Origin: Brevundimonas sp. UBA6550
GTDB taxonomy: Bacteria > Pseudomonadota > Alphaproteobacteria > Caulobacterales > Caulobacteraceae
Length of the DNA stretch: 64,000 nt
NCBI RefSeq assembly: GCF_002434505.1
Contig: NZ_DJKE01000012.1
Location: forward strand, 694,558-758,557
Reading direction: 5' to 3'
In this document: positions 1-7,020 of the stretch, in pieces
How the letters are laid out: each line of letters begins with the position of its first letter
How positions within the stretch are numbered: the stretch's first letter is position 1
Notes under the pieces: model-generated
What the model was told of the DNA's origin: nothing
Database searches by the model: none
What the model saw: the letters and a program-made list of their open reading frames with translations, nothing else
Made by a program: the position numbers and the translations under genes

Positions 1-540
1 CCCCATCCGGCGCGCCGCCGCGATGAAGATCTGGGCGTGATCCTGACAGACGCCGCGCTTCTGGGTGAAGGCCTCTGCGGCGGTGTGGCTGGCCGAGGTC
101 GAGCCGACCTCGAACGCCACATCCCGCTTCAGCGCGCCCATCAAGGCATGCATCCGCCCCAGCGTCGCGCCTTCGGGGATCGAGCGGGCGAAGTCGTCGA
201 TGGCCGCATCCGGCTTGGTCATCGGCGTTTCGCGCAGAAAGACGCTGGGCGACAGCCGTTCGGCCTGCCCCTTCACCACGCCGCCCGTGTTGACGGTCGC
301 CACCTCGCCCGTGACGCGGATCGTCAGGGCGTCGGTCGGCCGCTCGGTATAGAGGCTGTGGACGATGTTGCCGAAGGCGTCTTCGCTGCGTCGCAGCCGG
401 GCGTCCACGTCGGTCTCGATGCGCCAGTCGCGCACCTGCTGGCTCTCGCACGACTTGGGCGTCAGCCGCAGCATCTGCACGATGAAACGCGCCGGGCGGG
501 CGTAGGCGTAGCGGGTGGCGTGGTCGATCCGAATCCGCAT
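1..540 (-). CDS. Transglutaminase-like cysteine protease family protein (partial, C-terminus off the window)
   Basis: Only the first 180 residues are visible; the 3' part lies beyond the left edge. The start MRIRIDHATRYAY opens the beta-rich N-domain typical of bacterial transglutaminase-like proteins. The core begins near residue 130, and the catalytic cysteine motif KRGVCQDHAQIF is seen at about residues 161-172 (Cys165). The His and Asp of the triad should lie off the window. It sits 4 bp downstream of the alpha-E gene on the same strand and is the third member of the CP-ATP-grasp / alpha-E / transglutaminase cluster. The family is clear; the substrate is unknown. Confidence 0.9.
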   Translation of the reverse strand, partial: MRIRIDHATRYAYARPARFIVQMLRLTPKSCESQQVRDWRIETDVDARLRRSEDAFGNIVHSLYTERPTDALTIRVTGEVATVNTGGVVKGQAERLSPSVFLRETPMTKPDAAIDDFARSIPEGATLGRMHALMGALKRDVAFEVGSTSASHTAAEAFTQKRGVCQDHAQIFIAAARRMG

Positions 541-544
541 GAGT

Positions 545-1483
545 TCAGACCAGATACTGTTCGTGGACGGCGGCGGCCAAGGCGTTGTTCTCGTTCAGGA
601 AGCCCTGGATGTATTCGTGCAGGCCGGACTGGAAGATGTCCTCGATCTTGGCCTCGTTGAACTGACCCAGACGGTTGGACGCCAACCGTTGCGCCGGGCC
701 GCGACGACCGTAATCGGCGGCCAGTTTTTCAAGATAGGACACGATCATCCCCTGGCACGAGGCCAGCGAACGCGGCATCTGGCGGTTCAGCACCAAGAGG
801 TCCGCCACCAGCCAGGGCCGCACCGATTCCCGATAGACCCAGCGATAGGCGGTCAGGGCCGAGACCTCGCGCAACAGGGTCGTCCACTGGAAATAGTCCA
901 GCTGCCCGCCCACCCGTTCGCCGGGCGGCAGCAGCAGATGGTATTTCACGTCCAGCAGGCGGGCGGTGTTGTCGGCCCGCTCGATCGCCATACCCAGCCG
1001 CAGGAACCAATAGGCGTCGTTCCTCAGCATGGTCCGCGAGGAGGCGCCCTCGACCGCCAAGGACGTGGATTTCACGAAGTCGAGGAAGTTGGTGAAGTCG
1101 TCGCGCTTGGTCGGTTCGCCCAGTTCGTTCAGGCCGTTCCAGGCGCCGTTGATCGCCTCCCACAGTTCGATGGTCAGGGCGGTCCGCACCGAGCGGGCGT
1201 TGGTCCGCGCCTTGGTGATGCAGGCCTTGATCGAGGTCGGATTGTCGTAACCGAAAGCCAGATACTCCCGCACCGACTTCTCTGACACGGTGCGCCCGGT
1301 GGCGTCGAAGCTGGCCTTGACGCCCGACGAGGCGATGGCGCCCGCCCAGGCCGTGACCGTGGCCTGGTCCTTGGCCGGCAGGGCGGCCAGGCGAATGGCG
1401 GCTTCCAGAATGCGCGCCAGGAAGTCCGCCCGCTCCATATAGCGGCCGGTCCAGTAGAGACTGTCTGCAGTGCGTGAGAGCAT
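545..1483 (-). CDS. Alpha-E domain-containing protein (DUF403)
   Basis: A 312-residue, mostly helical protein without signal peptide. The opening MLSRTADSLYWTGRYMERAD is the hallmark start of the alpha-E family. Its ATG follows directly on the stop codon of the ATP-grasp gene (1484), so the two are co-translated or nearly so. The family is almost always encoded next to a circularly permuted ATP-grasp enzyme and a transglutaminase-like protease, as here, and has been predicted to take part in synthesis or processing of a peptide-like product. No activity is established. Full-length for the family. Confidence 0.93.
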   Translation of the reverse strand: MLSRTADSLYWTGRYMERADFLARILEAAIRLAALPAKDQATVTAWAGAIASSGVKASFDATGRTVSEKSVREYLAFGYDNPTSIKACITKARTNARSVRTALTIELWEAINGAWNGLNELGEPTKRDDFTNFLDFVKSTSLAVEGASSRTMLRNDAYWFLRLGMAIERADNTARLLDVKYHLLLPPGERVGGQLDYFQWTTLLREVSALTAYRWVYRESVRPWLVADLLVLNRQMPRSLASCQGMIVSYLEKLAADYGRRGPAQRLASNRLGQFNEAKIEDIFQSGLHEYIQGFLNENNALAAAVHEQYLV

Positions 1484-2905
1484 TTAGTTGTCCAGCACCC
1501 AAGTGTCCTTGGTTCCGCCGCCCTGACTGGAGTTGACCACCAGCGACCCCTCCTTCAGCGCCACCCGCGTCAGGCCGCCGGGCGCGACGCGCACCCCCGC
1601 CGGGCTGGACAGGACGAACGGCCTGAGATCGACGTGGCGGGGCGACAGGGCGCCGCCGTTCAACGTCGGGGCCGTGGACAGGCTCAGCGTCGGCTGGGCG
1701 ATGAAGTCGTCGGGATCGGCGATCAGCTTGGCGCGGAAGGCCTCGATCTCGGCCTTGGTCGACGTCGGCCCGACCAGCATCCCATAGCCGCCCGATCCGC
1801 CGACCTCCTTGACCACCAGCTCGTCCAGCTTGCCCAGCACCTCCTTCAGCGCGTCCGGCTCGCGGCAACGCCAGGTCGGGACGTTCTTCAGGATCGCGTC
1901 CTCGCCGGTGAAGAAGCGGATGATGTCGGGCATATAGGTATAGACGGCCTTGTCGTCGGCGACCCCCGTTCCGACCGCATTGGCCAGGGTCACGCGCCCG
2001 GCGAAATAGGCCGACATCAGCCCCGGAACCCCGACGGTGGAGTTCGGCATGAAGGTCAGGGGGTCGATGAAGTCGTCGTCGATGCGGCGGTAGATGACGT
2101 CGACCCGCTTCGGCCCCTCCGTCGTTCTCATGAAGACCGTGTCGTCGTTGACGAACAGGTCCGTGCCCTGAACCAGTTCGACCCCCAGCTTGTCGGCCAG
2201 GAAGCTGTGCTCGTAGTAGGCCGAGTTGAACGGCCCCGGCGTCAGGACGACGATGGTCGGATCGGCCCCCGCCCCCGCAGGCGCGGACGCCTGCAGCGAG
2301 CGCAGCAGCATGTCGGTATAGATTTCGACGGGCCGCACGGCATGTTCAGCGAACAGATCGGGGAACAGCCGCATCATCATCTCGCGGTTCTCCAGCATGT
2401 AGGAGACCCCCGACGGCGTGCGGCAGTTGTCTTCCAGCACGTAGAAGCCGTCCTCGCCCGTGCGCACCAGATCGACGCCCGAGATGTGGCACCAGACGTC
2501 GCCCGGCGGACGGCGGCCCTGCATCTCCGGCCGATAGTGGGGATTGGTCAGGATCAGGTCGGGCGGGACGATGCCCGCCTTGATGCATTCCTGCGCGCCA
2601 TAAATATCCTTCAGAAAGGCGTTGATGGCGGTGACCCGCTGCTTCAACCCCTTTTCCAGACCGCTCCATTCATCGGCGCCGATGATGCGCGGCACCACGT
2701 CGAACGGGATCAGCCGTTCGTTGGATTCCTCATCGCCATAGACGGCGAAGGTGACGCCCATCCGCCGGAAGAACAGCTCCGCCTGGCGCGAGCGCGCCTG
2801 CAGCAGATCGGACGGCGCGTTTTCCAGCCACGCCGCCAGGGTCTTGTAGCTGTCGCGGATCGCACCCGATCCGCCGCCGCTCATTTCGTCGAACGCTCTC
2901 GTCAT
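1484..2905 (-). CDS. Circularly permuted ATP-grasp protein (DUF404/DUF407 type)
   Basis: 473 residues, normal length for the circularly permuted ATP-grasp family, predicted to form amide bonds using ATP. Recognisable stretches are the N-terminal RRMGVTFAVYGD and RLIPFDVVPRII, the central region around DVWCHISGVDLVRTGEDGFY and VLEDNCRTPSGVSYMLENRE, and the C-terminal VVKEVGGSGGYGMLVGP loop, which is nucleotide-binding in this family. It is the first gene of the trio with the alpha-E and transglutaminase-like proteins. The ATG at 2905 and another eight codons later are both possible starts. Product and partner substrates are unknown. Confidence 0.93.
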   Translation of the reverse strand: MTRAFDEMSGGGSGAIRDSYKTLAAWLENAPSDLLQARSRQAELFFRRMGVTFAVYGDEESNERLIPFDVVPRIIGADEWSGLEKGLKQRVTAINAFLKDIYGAQECIKAGIVPPDLILTNPHYRPEMQGRRPPGDVWCHISGVDLVRTGEDGFYVLEDNCRTPSGVSYMLENREMMMRLFPDLFAEHAVRPVEIYTDMLLRSLQASAPAGAGADPTIVVLTPGPFNSAYYEHSFLADKLGVELVQGTDLFVNDDTVFMRTTEGPKRVDVIYRRIDDDFIDPLTFMPNSTVGVPGLMSAYFAGRVTLANAVGTGVADDKAVYTYMPDIIRFFTGEDAILKNVPTWRCREPDALKEVLGKLDELVVKEVGGSGGYGMLVGPTSTKAEIEAFRAKLIADPDDFIAQPTLSLSTAPTLNGGALSPRHVDLRPFVLSSPAGVRVAPGGLTRVALKEGSLVVNSSQGGGTKDTWVLDN

Positions 2906-2986
2906 CCGCCCCGCCGAGAATAAACCACAGAGTGAGGGCCTCGAAACGGAAAGCGCAACAGTTTTGTTGCACTGCGGCGACGCCTA

Positions 2987-4192
2987 TTACGCCGCCACCG
3001 CCTTCATCGACACCGCAATGTCCGCCAGCTTGTCCACGTCCACAGGCGTTCCCTTGGCGATCAGCTGTTTGCCGGCCATGAACTCGGGCGGGGCGTTTAC
3101 CGCCTCGACGCAGACGATGCGGTCGCCGGCCAGATGGAACACCGCAAAGCTTCCTGCAGCCGGATCGCCGCGCACCACCTGGCGATCCGCCTCGAACGGC
3201 AGGCCGGCGATCTGCAGCTTGTACTCGTACTGGTCCGACCAGAACCACGGGACCTCGGGCGCCGGCCCGGGCCGACCGACGATGGCGGCGGCCGCCTGTT
3301 TAGCCTGTTCCAGGGCGTTGGGCACGCTTTCCAGCCGGTGATGCACGCCGCCGTGGACGGGGATGGGGCGGCGCGTCATGTCGCCGACGGCGAAGATGGC
3401 CGGATCGCTGGTCCGCGCCTGATCGTCCACCACCACCCCATCGTCGCATCGCAAGCCCGCCGAGCGGGGCAGGCCGTCGCAGGCCAGGGCGCCGACCCCG
3501 ATCAGCACCGCGTCCGCCTGAACCACCGTTCCATCGGCCAGGGTCACGCCGTCCCGCGCCACGGCGACCACCTCGGCCCCCGTCAGGATTTCGACGCCCC
3601 GCGCCCGATGCTGTTCGGTGAAGAAGGCCGAAAGCGCCTCGGACGCCACCCGCGCCAGCACGCGCGGCGCCCGCTCGATGACGACGGCCTCGGCCCCCAG
3701 CGCGCGCGCCGAGGCCGCCGCCTCCAGCCCCACATAGCCGCCGCCGACCACCGCCAGCCGCCTGCCCGGCCCCAGCACGGCCTTCAGCCGTTCGGCGTCC
3801 TTCAGCGTGCGCAGTTCCAGCAGGTCGGGATGATCCCCGCCCGGAACCGGCAGTTTCCGCGCCGTCGATCCGGTGGCCAGCACCAGCACCTCATAGGTTT
3901 CCGACGATCCATCGTGGAAGGCGACCGTCTTCGCCTCCGGGTCGATGGACACGGCGACGGTCGAGGGCCGGAAGTCGATGTCCTGCTCGACGTAAAAGCT
4001 CAGCGGCCTCAGCAGCAGGCCGTCCAGATCCGCCTCCCCCTTCAGCCACGCCTTTGAAAGGGGCGGACGCTGGTACGGCGGCGCATCCTCCTCGCCCGCC
4101 AGAACGATCGGCCCCTCATGGCCGTACTGCCGCAGAAAGGCCGCGACGGAGCCGCCGGCGTGCCCGGCGCCGATGATGAGAACCTTGGTCAT
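2987..4192 (-). CDS. FAD-dependent ferredoxin/rubredoxin reductase-like oxidoreductase
   Basis: 401 residues when started at MTKVLIIGAGHAGG, which places the FAD-binding GxGxxG motif at the N-terminus; an upstream extension to 4279 in the same frame is repeat DNA and is rejected. A second Rossmann motif, VVGGGYVGLEAAASA, binds NAD(P)H, and IFAVGDMTRRP is the C-terminal FAD motif. The C-terminal reductase domain covers about residues 320-401. The order matches putidaredoxin and rubredoxin reductases, which pass electrons from NAD(P)H to a small iron-sulfur protein. No partner ferredoxin gene is adjacent. No clear Shine-Dalgarno precedes the ATG. Confidence 0.88.
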   Translation of the reverse strand: MTKVLIIGAGHAGGSVAAFLRQYGHEGPIVLAGEEDAPPYQRPPLSKAWLKGEADLDGLLLRPLSFYVEQDIDFRPSTVAVSIDPEAKTVAFHDGSSETYEVLVLATGSTARKLPVPGGDHPDLLELRTLKDAERLKAVLGPGRRLAVVGGGYVGLEAAASARALGAEAVVIERAPRVLARVASEALSAFFTEQHRARGVEILTGAEVVAVARDGVTLADGTVVQADAVLIGVGALACDGLPRSAGLRCDDGVVVDDQARTSDPAIFAVGDMTRRPIPVHGGVHHRLESVPNALEQAKQAAAAIVGRPGPAPEVPWFWSDQYEYKLQIAGLPFEADRQVVRGDPAAGSFAVFHLAGDRIVCVEAVNAPPEFMAGKQLIAKGTPVDVDKLADIAVSMKAVAA

Positions 4193-4217
4193 GGAGGTGA
4201 TGTAGAGCGGTGAACCT

Positions 4218-4302
4218 GTGTGCGTAAGTCGTGATTGGTGAATCGTGACTCGGGATTGAAGCCTGCGCCATCCAATCACGAGTCACCGATCACGACACAC
4301 GC
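4218..4302. repeat. Imperfect palindromic repeat built from GTGATTGG/GTGACTCG units
   Basis: Left arm 4218-4258 contains GTCGTGATTGGTGAATCGTG; right arm 4273-4302 is its imperfect inverse (CAATCACGAGTCACCGATCA). The arms flank a 14-bp centre. A related element lies at 27087-27223. It fills the gap between the divergent flavoprotein and yerC genes and ends 8 bp before the candidate yerC promoter. Confidence 0.7.
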
Positions 4303-4309
4303 CCACCCC

Positions 4310-4342
4310 TTGACCGTTCCATCGTTACAGCATAGTGGAACG
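4310..4342 (+). promoter_or_regulatory. Candidate yerC-his promoter with overlapping inverted-repeat operator
   Basis: TTGACC (4310-4315) and CATAGT (4331-4336) lie 15 bp apart and resemble -35 and -10 elements. A perfect 7-bp inverted repeat, CGTTCCA (4315-4321) and TGGAACG (4336-4342), spans both. It ends 3 bp before the yerC ATG, so a transcript from this promoter would be nearly leaderless. The position suits a repressor operator, with the adjacent TrpR-like protein as the obvious candidate ligand. This is inference from spacing and symmetry. Confidence 0.45.
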
Positions 4343-4345
4343 CGC

Positions 4346-4630
4346 ATGACGACCCCGCCCGCCCGTGACGCCCTGCATGACGCCCTGCTGTCGATGCGGA
4401 CGCGCGCCGAGATCGACGCCTTTCTGGCCGATCTCTGCACGCCTGCGGAACTGCGCGCCTTCGCCGAGCGCTGGCAGGTCGCGCGTCTGCTGGATGCGGG
4501 CGGCAAATCCTATCGCGAGATCGCGGCCGAGGCCCATGCCAGCCCCACCACCGTCGTCCGCGTCGCCCGTTATCTGAAAGACATGCCGCATCAGGGATAC
4601 CGCATCGCCCTGGACCGGTTGAAAGCCTGA
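4346..4630 (+). CDS. YerC/YecD-type TrpR-related DNA-binding protein
   Basis: 94 residues, all helical, with the TrpR-like helix-turn-helix. The core LCTPAELRAFAERWQVARLL is followed by GKSYREIAAEAHASPTTVVR, the recognition region, and then VARYL. Started at MTTPPARD because the longer frame upstream reads through the palindromic repeat. It lies 10 bp upstream of hisG in the same direction. YerC-type proteins next to his genes have been proposed as histidine-responsive repressors in Firmicutes; whether that role holds here is inference from position and from the inverted repeat over its own promoter. Confidence 0.88.
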   Translation: MTTPPARDALHDALLSMRTRAEIDAFLADLCTPAELRAFAERWQVARLLDAGGKSYREIAAEAHASPTTVVRVARYLKDMPHQGYRIALDRLKA

Positions 4631-4640
4631 GTATCCGAAC

Positions 4641-5522
4641 ATGAGCACTGTCCAGGGTCGGCTCCGCATCGCCGTCCAGAAATCCGGCCGTCTGGCCGAC
4701 CGCAGCCTCGACCTGATCCGCGACGCGGGCCTGAAATGGGTCAAGGGTCACAACGACCTGCTGTACCGGGTCGAGAACTACCCCATCGACCTGCTGCGCG
4801 TGCGCGACGACGACATCCCCACCTTCGTGGCCGACGGGGTCTGCGATCTGGGGATCGTCGGCGAGAACGTGCTGGAAGAGGGCCGCAACGGCGGGCCGAA
4901 CGCCTCGATCGTCATGCCCCTGGGCTTCGGTCGCTGCACGCTGAAGATCGCCACGCCCCCGACCCTGGCCTACGACGGGCCGGCCTCTTTGGAGGGTCTG
5001 CGCATCGCGACCTCCTATCCCAAGATCCTGCGTCGCTTCCTGGACGAGCGCGGGGTCAAGGCCGACATCGTGGTCATGCGCGGGGCCGTCGAGGTGGCGC
5101 CGCGGCTCAAGCTGGCCGCCGCCATCTGCGACCTGGTCTCGACCGGCGCGACGCTGGAGGCCAACGGCCTGGGGGCCAAGGATACGGTTCTGGAAAGTCA
5201 GGCGGTCCTGATCCAATCGCCTGTCGCGCCCGAGCCCAGCCTTCAGCCCCTGCTGGACAGCGTCGTCGAACGGATGGCGGGCGTGGTGTCCTCCCAGGGC
5301 GCCAAATACGTCATGCTGAATGCGCCCCGCGCCTCGCTGGACCAGATAACGGCCATCCTGCCCGGCGCCGGTTCGCCGACCGTCATGCCCCTGATGGGCC
5401 GCGACGATGCGGTCGCCGTCCACGCCGTCTGTCAGGAGGCCGTCTTCTGGGAGACGCTGGAGAAGCTGAAGGCCGCCGGCGCCTCGGCCATCCTGGTCCT
5501 GCCCATCGAGAAGATGATGTGA
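4641..5522 (+). CDS. hisG: ATP phosphoribosyltransferase, long form
   Basis: First enzyme of histidine synthesis: joins ATP and PRPP to give phosphoribosyl-ATP. 293 residues, the long form. The catalytic bilobal domain (about 1-210) opens LRIAVQKSGRLADRSLDLIR and includes DLGIVGENVLEE and the PRPP-binding stretch DLVSTGATLEANGL. The C-terminal ACT-like regulatory domain (about 215-293) ends ETLEKLKAAGASAILVLPIE, nearly as in enterobacterial HisG, so histidine feedback control without HisZ is expected. Its stop overlaps the hisD start (TGATG). Confidence 0.97.
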   Translation: MSTVQGRLRIAVQKSGRLADRSLDLIRDAGLKWVKGHNDLLYRVENYPIDLLRVRDDDIPTFVADGVCDLGIVGENVLEEGRNGGPNASIVMPLGFGRCTLKIATPPTLAYDGPASLEGLRIATSYPKILRRFLDERGVKADIVVMRGAVEVAPRLKLAAAICDLVSTGATLEANGLGAKDTVLESQAVLIQSPVAPEPSLQPLLDSVVERMAGVVSSQGAKYVMLNAPRASLDQITAILPGAGSPTVMPLMGRDDAVAVHAVCQEAVFWETLEKLKAAGASAILVLPIEKMM

Positions 5523-6844
5523 TGACCGAAACCGCATTCAAACGCATCGACTGGTCGTCGCTGGACGCCGCTGGAAAGAAGGCGGCGCTGGTCCGCCCGG
5601 CCCAGCGCACGGCGGGCGACGTGACCGAGGTCGTCCGCGCCATCCTGAACGACGTGCGCGAGCGCGGCGGCGCGGCGGTGACCGAATGGTGCCTGAAGCT
5701 GGACAAGGCCCCGCCCCGCCGCATCGCCGTCACACCCGGCGCTGTCGCCGAGGCGCGCAACGCCCTCCCCCCCGCCGACGTCCGCGCCCTGCGGATGGCC
5801 GCCGACAATGTGCGCGTCTTCCACCAGGCGACCAAGCCGGAAGACACTCCCTTCGTCGAGACCACGCCCGGCGTGCGCTCGAAACTGGCGTGGCGGCCCA
5901 TCGCCTCGGCGGGCCTCTACATTCCCGGCGGCACCGCGCCCCTGTTTTCGTCGCTGCTGATGCTGGCCATTCCGGCCGGGGTCGCGGGCGTCGGCCAGCG
6001 CGTCGCCGTGACGCCGCCGAACAAGGACGGCGGCGTTCACCCCGCCATGATCCTGGCCGCCGCAGAGGCCGGTCTTGACGCCATCTGGCTGATGGGCGGG
6101 GCGCAGGCCATCGCCGCCCTGACCTTCGGCGTCGAGCTGGAGGACGGGACCATCCCCGCCTGCGACAAGCTGTTCGGACCCGGCAACGCCTATGTCGCCG
6201 AGGCCAAGAAACAGGCGTCCGCCCTGCCCGGAGGTCCCGCCGTCGACATGCCCGCCGGCCCGTCTGAGTTGATGGTCATCGTCGACCGCGACGCCGCCCC
6301 CGAGATCGCCGCCGCCGACCTGCTCAGCCAGGCCGAGCACGACACCGACGCCCAGGTTCTGCTGGTCTCCACCAGCCGCGCCACCATCGACTACATCCTG
6401 ACCGAGGTCGAGGTGCAGGTCGCCACCTTGCCGCGCGAAGCCATCGCCCGCGCCTCGTTGCAGGAAGCTCGCGCCATTCTGGTGCGCGATCTGGACGCCG
6501 CCGCTGAGGTGGCCAACCTCTATGGTCCCGAACACCTGGCGATCCAGATCGACGATCCCGAACCCCTGGTCGATGCGATCAAGGCCGCCGGCGCTGTCTT
6601 CGTCGGGCGGTTCGCCGCCGAGACGCTCGGCGACTACGCCGCCGGTCCCAGCCACGTCCTGCCGACCGATGGCGGCGCCAGGACGCTGGGCGGCGTTACC
6701 ACCGCCAGCTTCATGACCACCATGTCGGTCCAGCTGGTGACCGAGGCCGGCGCCCGCGGCCTGGCCCCCATCGCCGCCCGCCTGGCCCGGATGGAGGGCC
6801 TCGAAGCCCACGCCCGCGCCGCCGACCTGAGGAGCGAGGGATGA
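5522..6844 (+). CDS. hisD: Histidinol dehydrogenase
   Basis: Catalyses the last two oxidations, histidinol to histidine, with two NAD+ and a zinc ion. 440 residues, normal length. Seen: SAGLYIPGGTAPLFSSLLML (substrate/NAD region), DKLFGPGNAYVAEAKK, DMPAGPSELMVIVD, LLSQAEHDTDAQ (conserved Gln-Ala-Glu-His, zinc and catalytic region) and GPSHVLPTDGGARTLGG. The ATG at 5522 overlaps the hisG stop by one base. Its stop overlaps the ATG of the repeat-borne mini-ORF at 6841. Confidence 0.97.
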   Translation: MTETAFKRIDWSSLDAAGKKAALVRPAQRTAGDVTEVVRAILNDVRERGGAAVTEWCLKLDKAPPRRIAVTPGAVAEARNALPPADVRALRMAADNVRVFHQATKPEDTPFVETTPGVRSKLAWRPIASAGLYIPGGTAPLFSSLLMLAIPAGVAGVGQRVAVTPPNKDGGVHPAMILAAAEAGLDAIWLMGGAQAIAALTFGVELEDGTIPACDKLFGPGNAYVAEAKKQASALPGGPAVDMPAGPSELMVIVDRDAAPEIAAADLLSQAEHDTDAQVLLVSTSRATIDYILTEVEVQVATLPREAIARASLQEARAILVRDLDAAAEVANLYGPEHLAIQIDDPEPLVDAIKAAGAVFVGRFAAETLGDYAAGPSHVLPTDGGARTLGGVTTASFMTTMSVQLVTEAGARGLAPIAARLARMEGLEAHARAADLRSEG

Positions 6845-7020
6845 GCCTGATCGCAAATACCCTTCTCCCCTCGGGGGAGAAGGTGGGCCCGAAGGGCTCG
6901 GATGAGGGGGCTCTGTCCGCCTCGCTGACGGCGGGAGCGGGTCTGTATCCGGCAACCCCCTCATCCGTCTCGCTCCGCGAGCCACCTTCTCCCCCGATGG
7001 GAGAAGGAGATCTGTCATGA
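6841..7020 (+). other. 59-codon mini-ORF bridging hisD and hisB, mostly repeat sequence
   Basis: An uninterrupted frame whose ATG (6841) overlaps the hisD stop as ATGA and whose TGA (7018-7020) overlaps the hisB ATG as ATGA. Codons 7-56 are the 147-bp repeat, read in the same frame as the second copy downstream (LLPSGEKVGPKGSDEG ... SVSLREPPSPP). No domain is recognised. The peptide may be meaningless and the coupling the real function, or this could be chance; no protein evidence exists. Confidence 0.35.
6861..7007. repeat. 147-bp palindromic intergenic repeat, copy 1
   Basis: A nearly perfect inverted repeat: the 26-bp left end (CCTTCTCCCCTCGGGGGAGA...) is matched inverted at the right end with one mismatch, and each end is itself a hairpin. 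A second inner pair (GGATGAGGGGG and CCCCCTCATCC) extends the palindrome. The right end supplies GAGAAGG, part of the Shine-Dalgarno of the next gene. Copy 2 is at 8458-8604 with the same length. Confidence 0.9.

Noticed and set aside
4235..4345. In-frame extension of yerC with several His codons, possible attenuator leader
   Set aside because: It starts at TTG, reads through the palindromic repeat, its histidines are scattered rather than consecutive, and no terminator/antiterminator pair follows.
5432..7018. 528-codon minus-strand frame over hisD
   Set aside because: Antisense shadow; translation is Gly/Gln/Arg-rich and the sense frame is a complete HisD.
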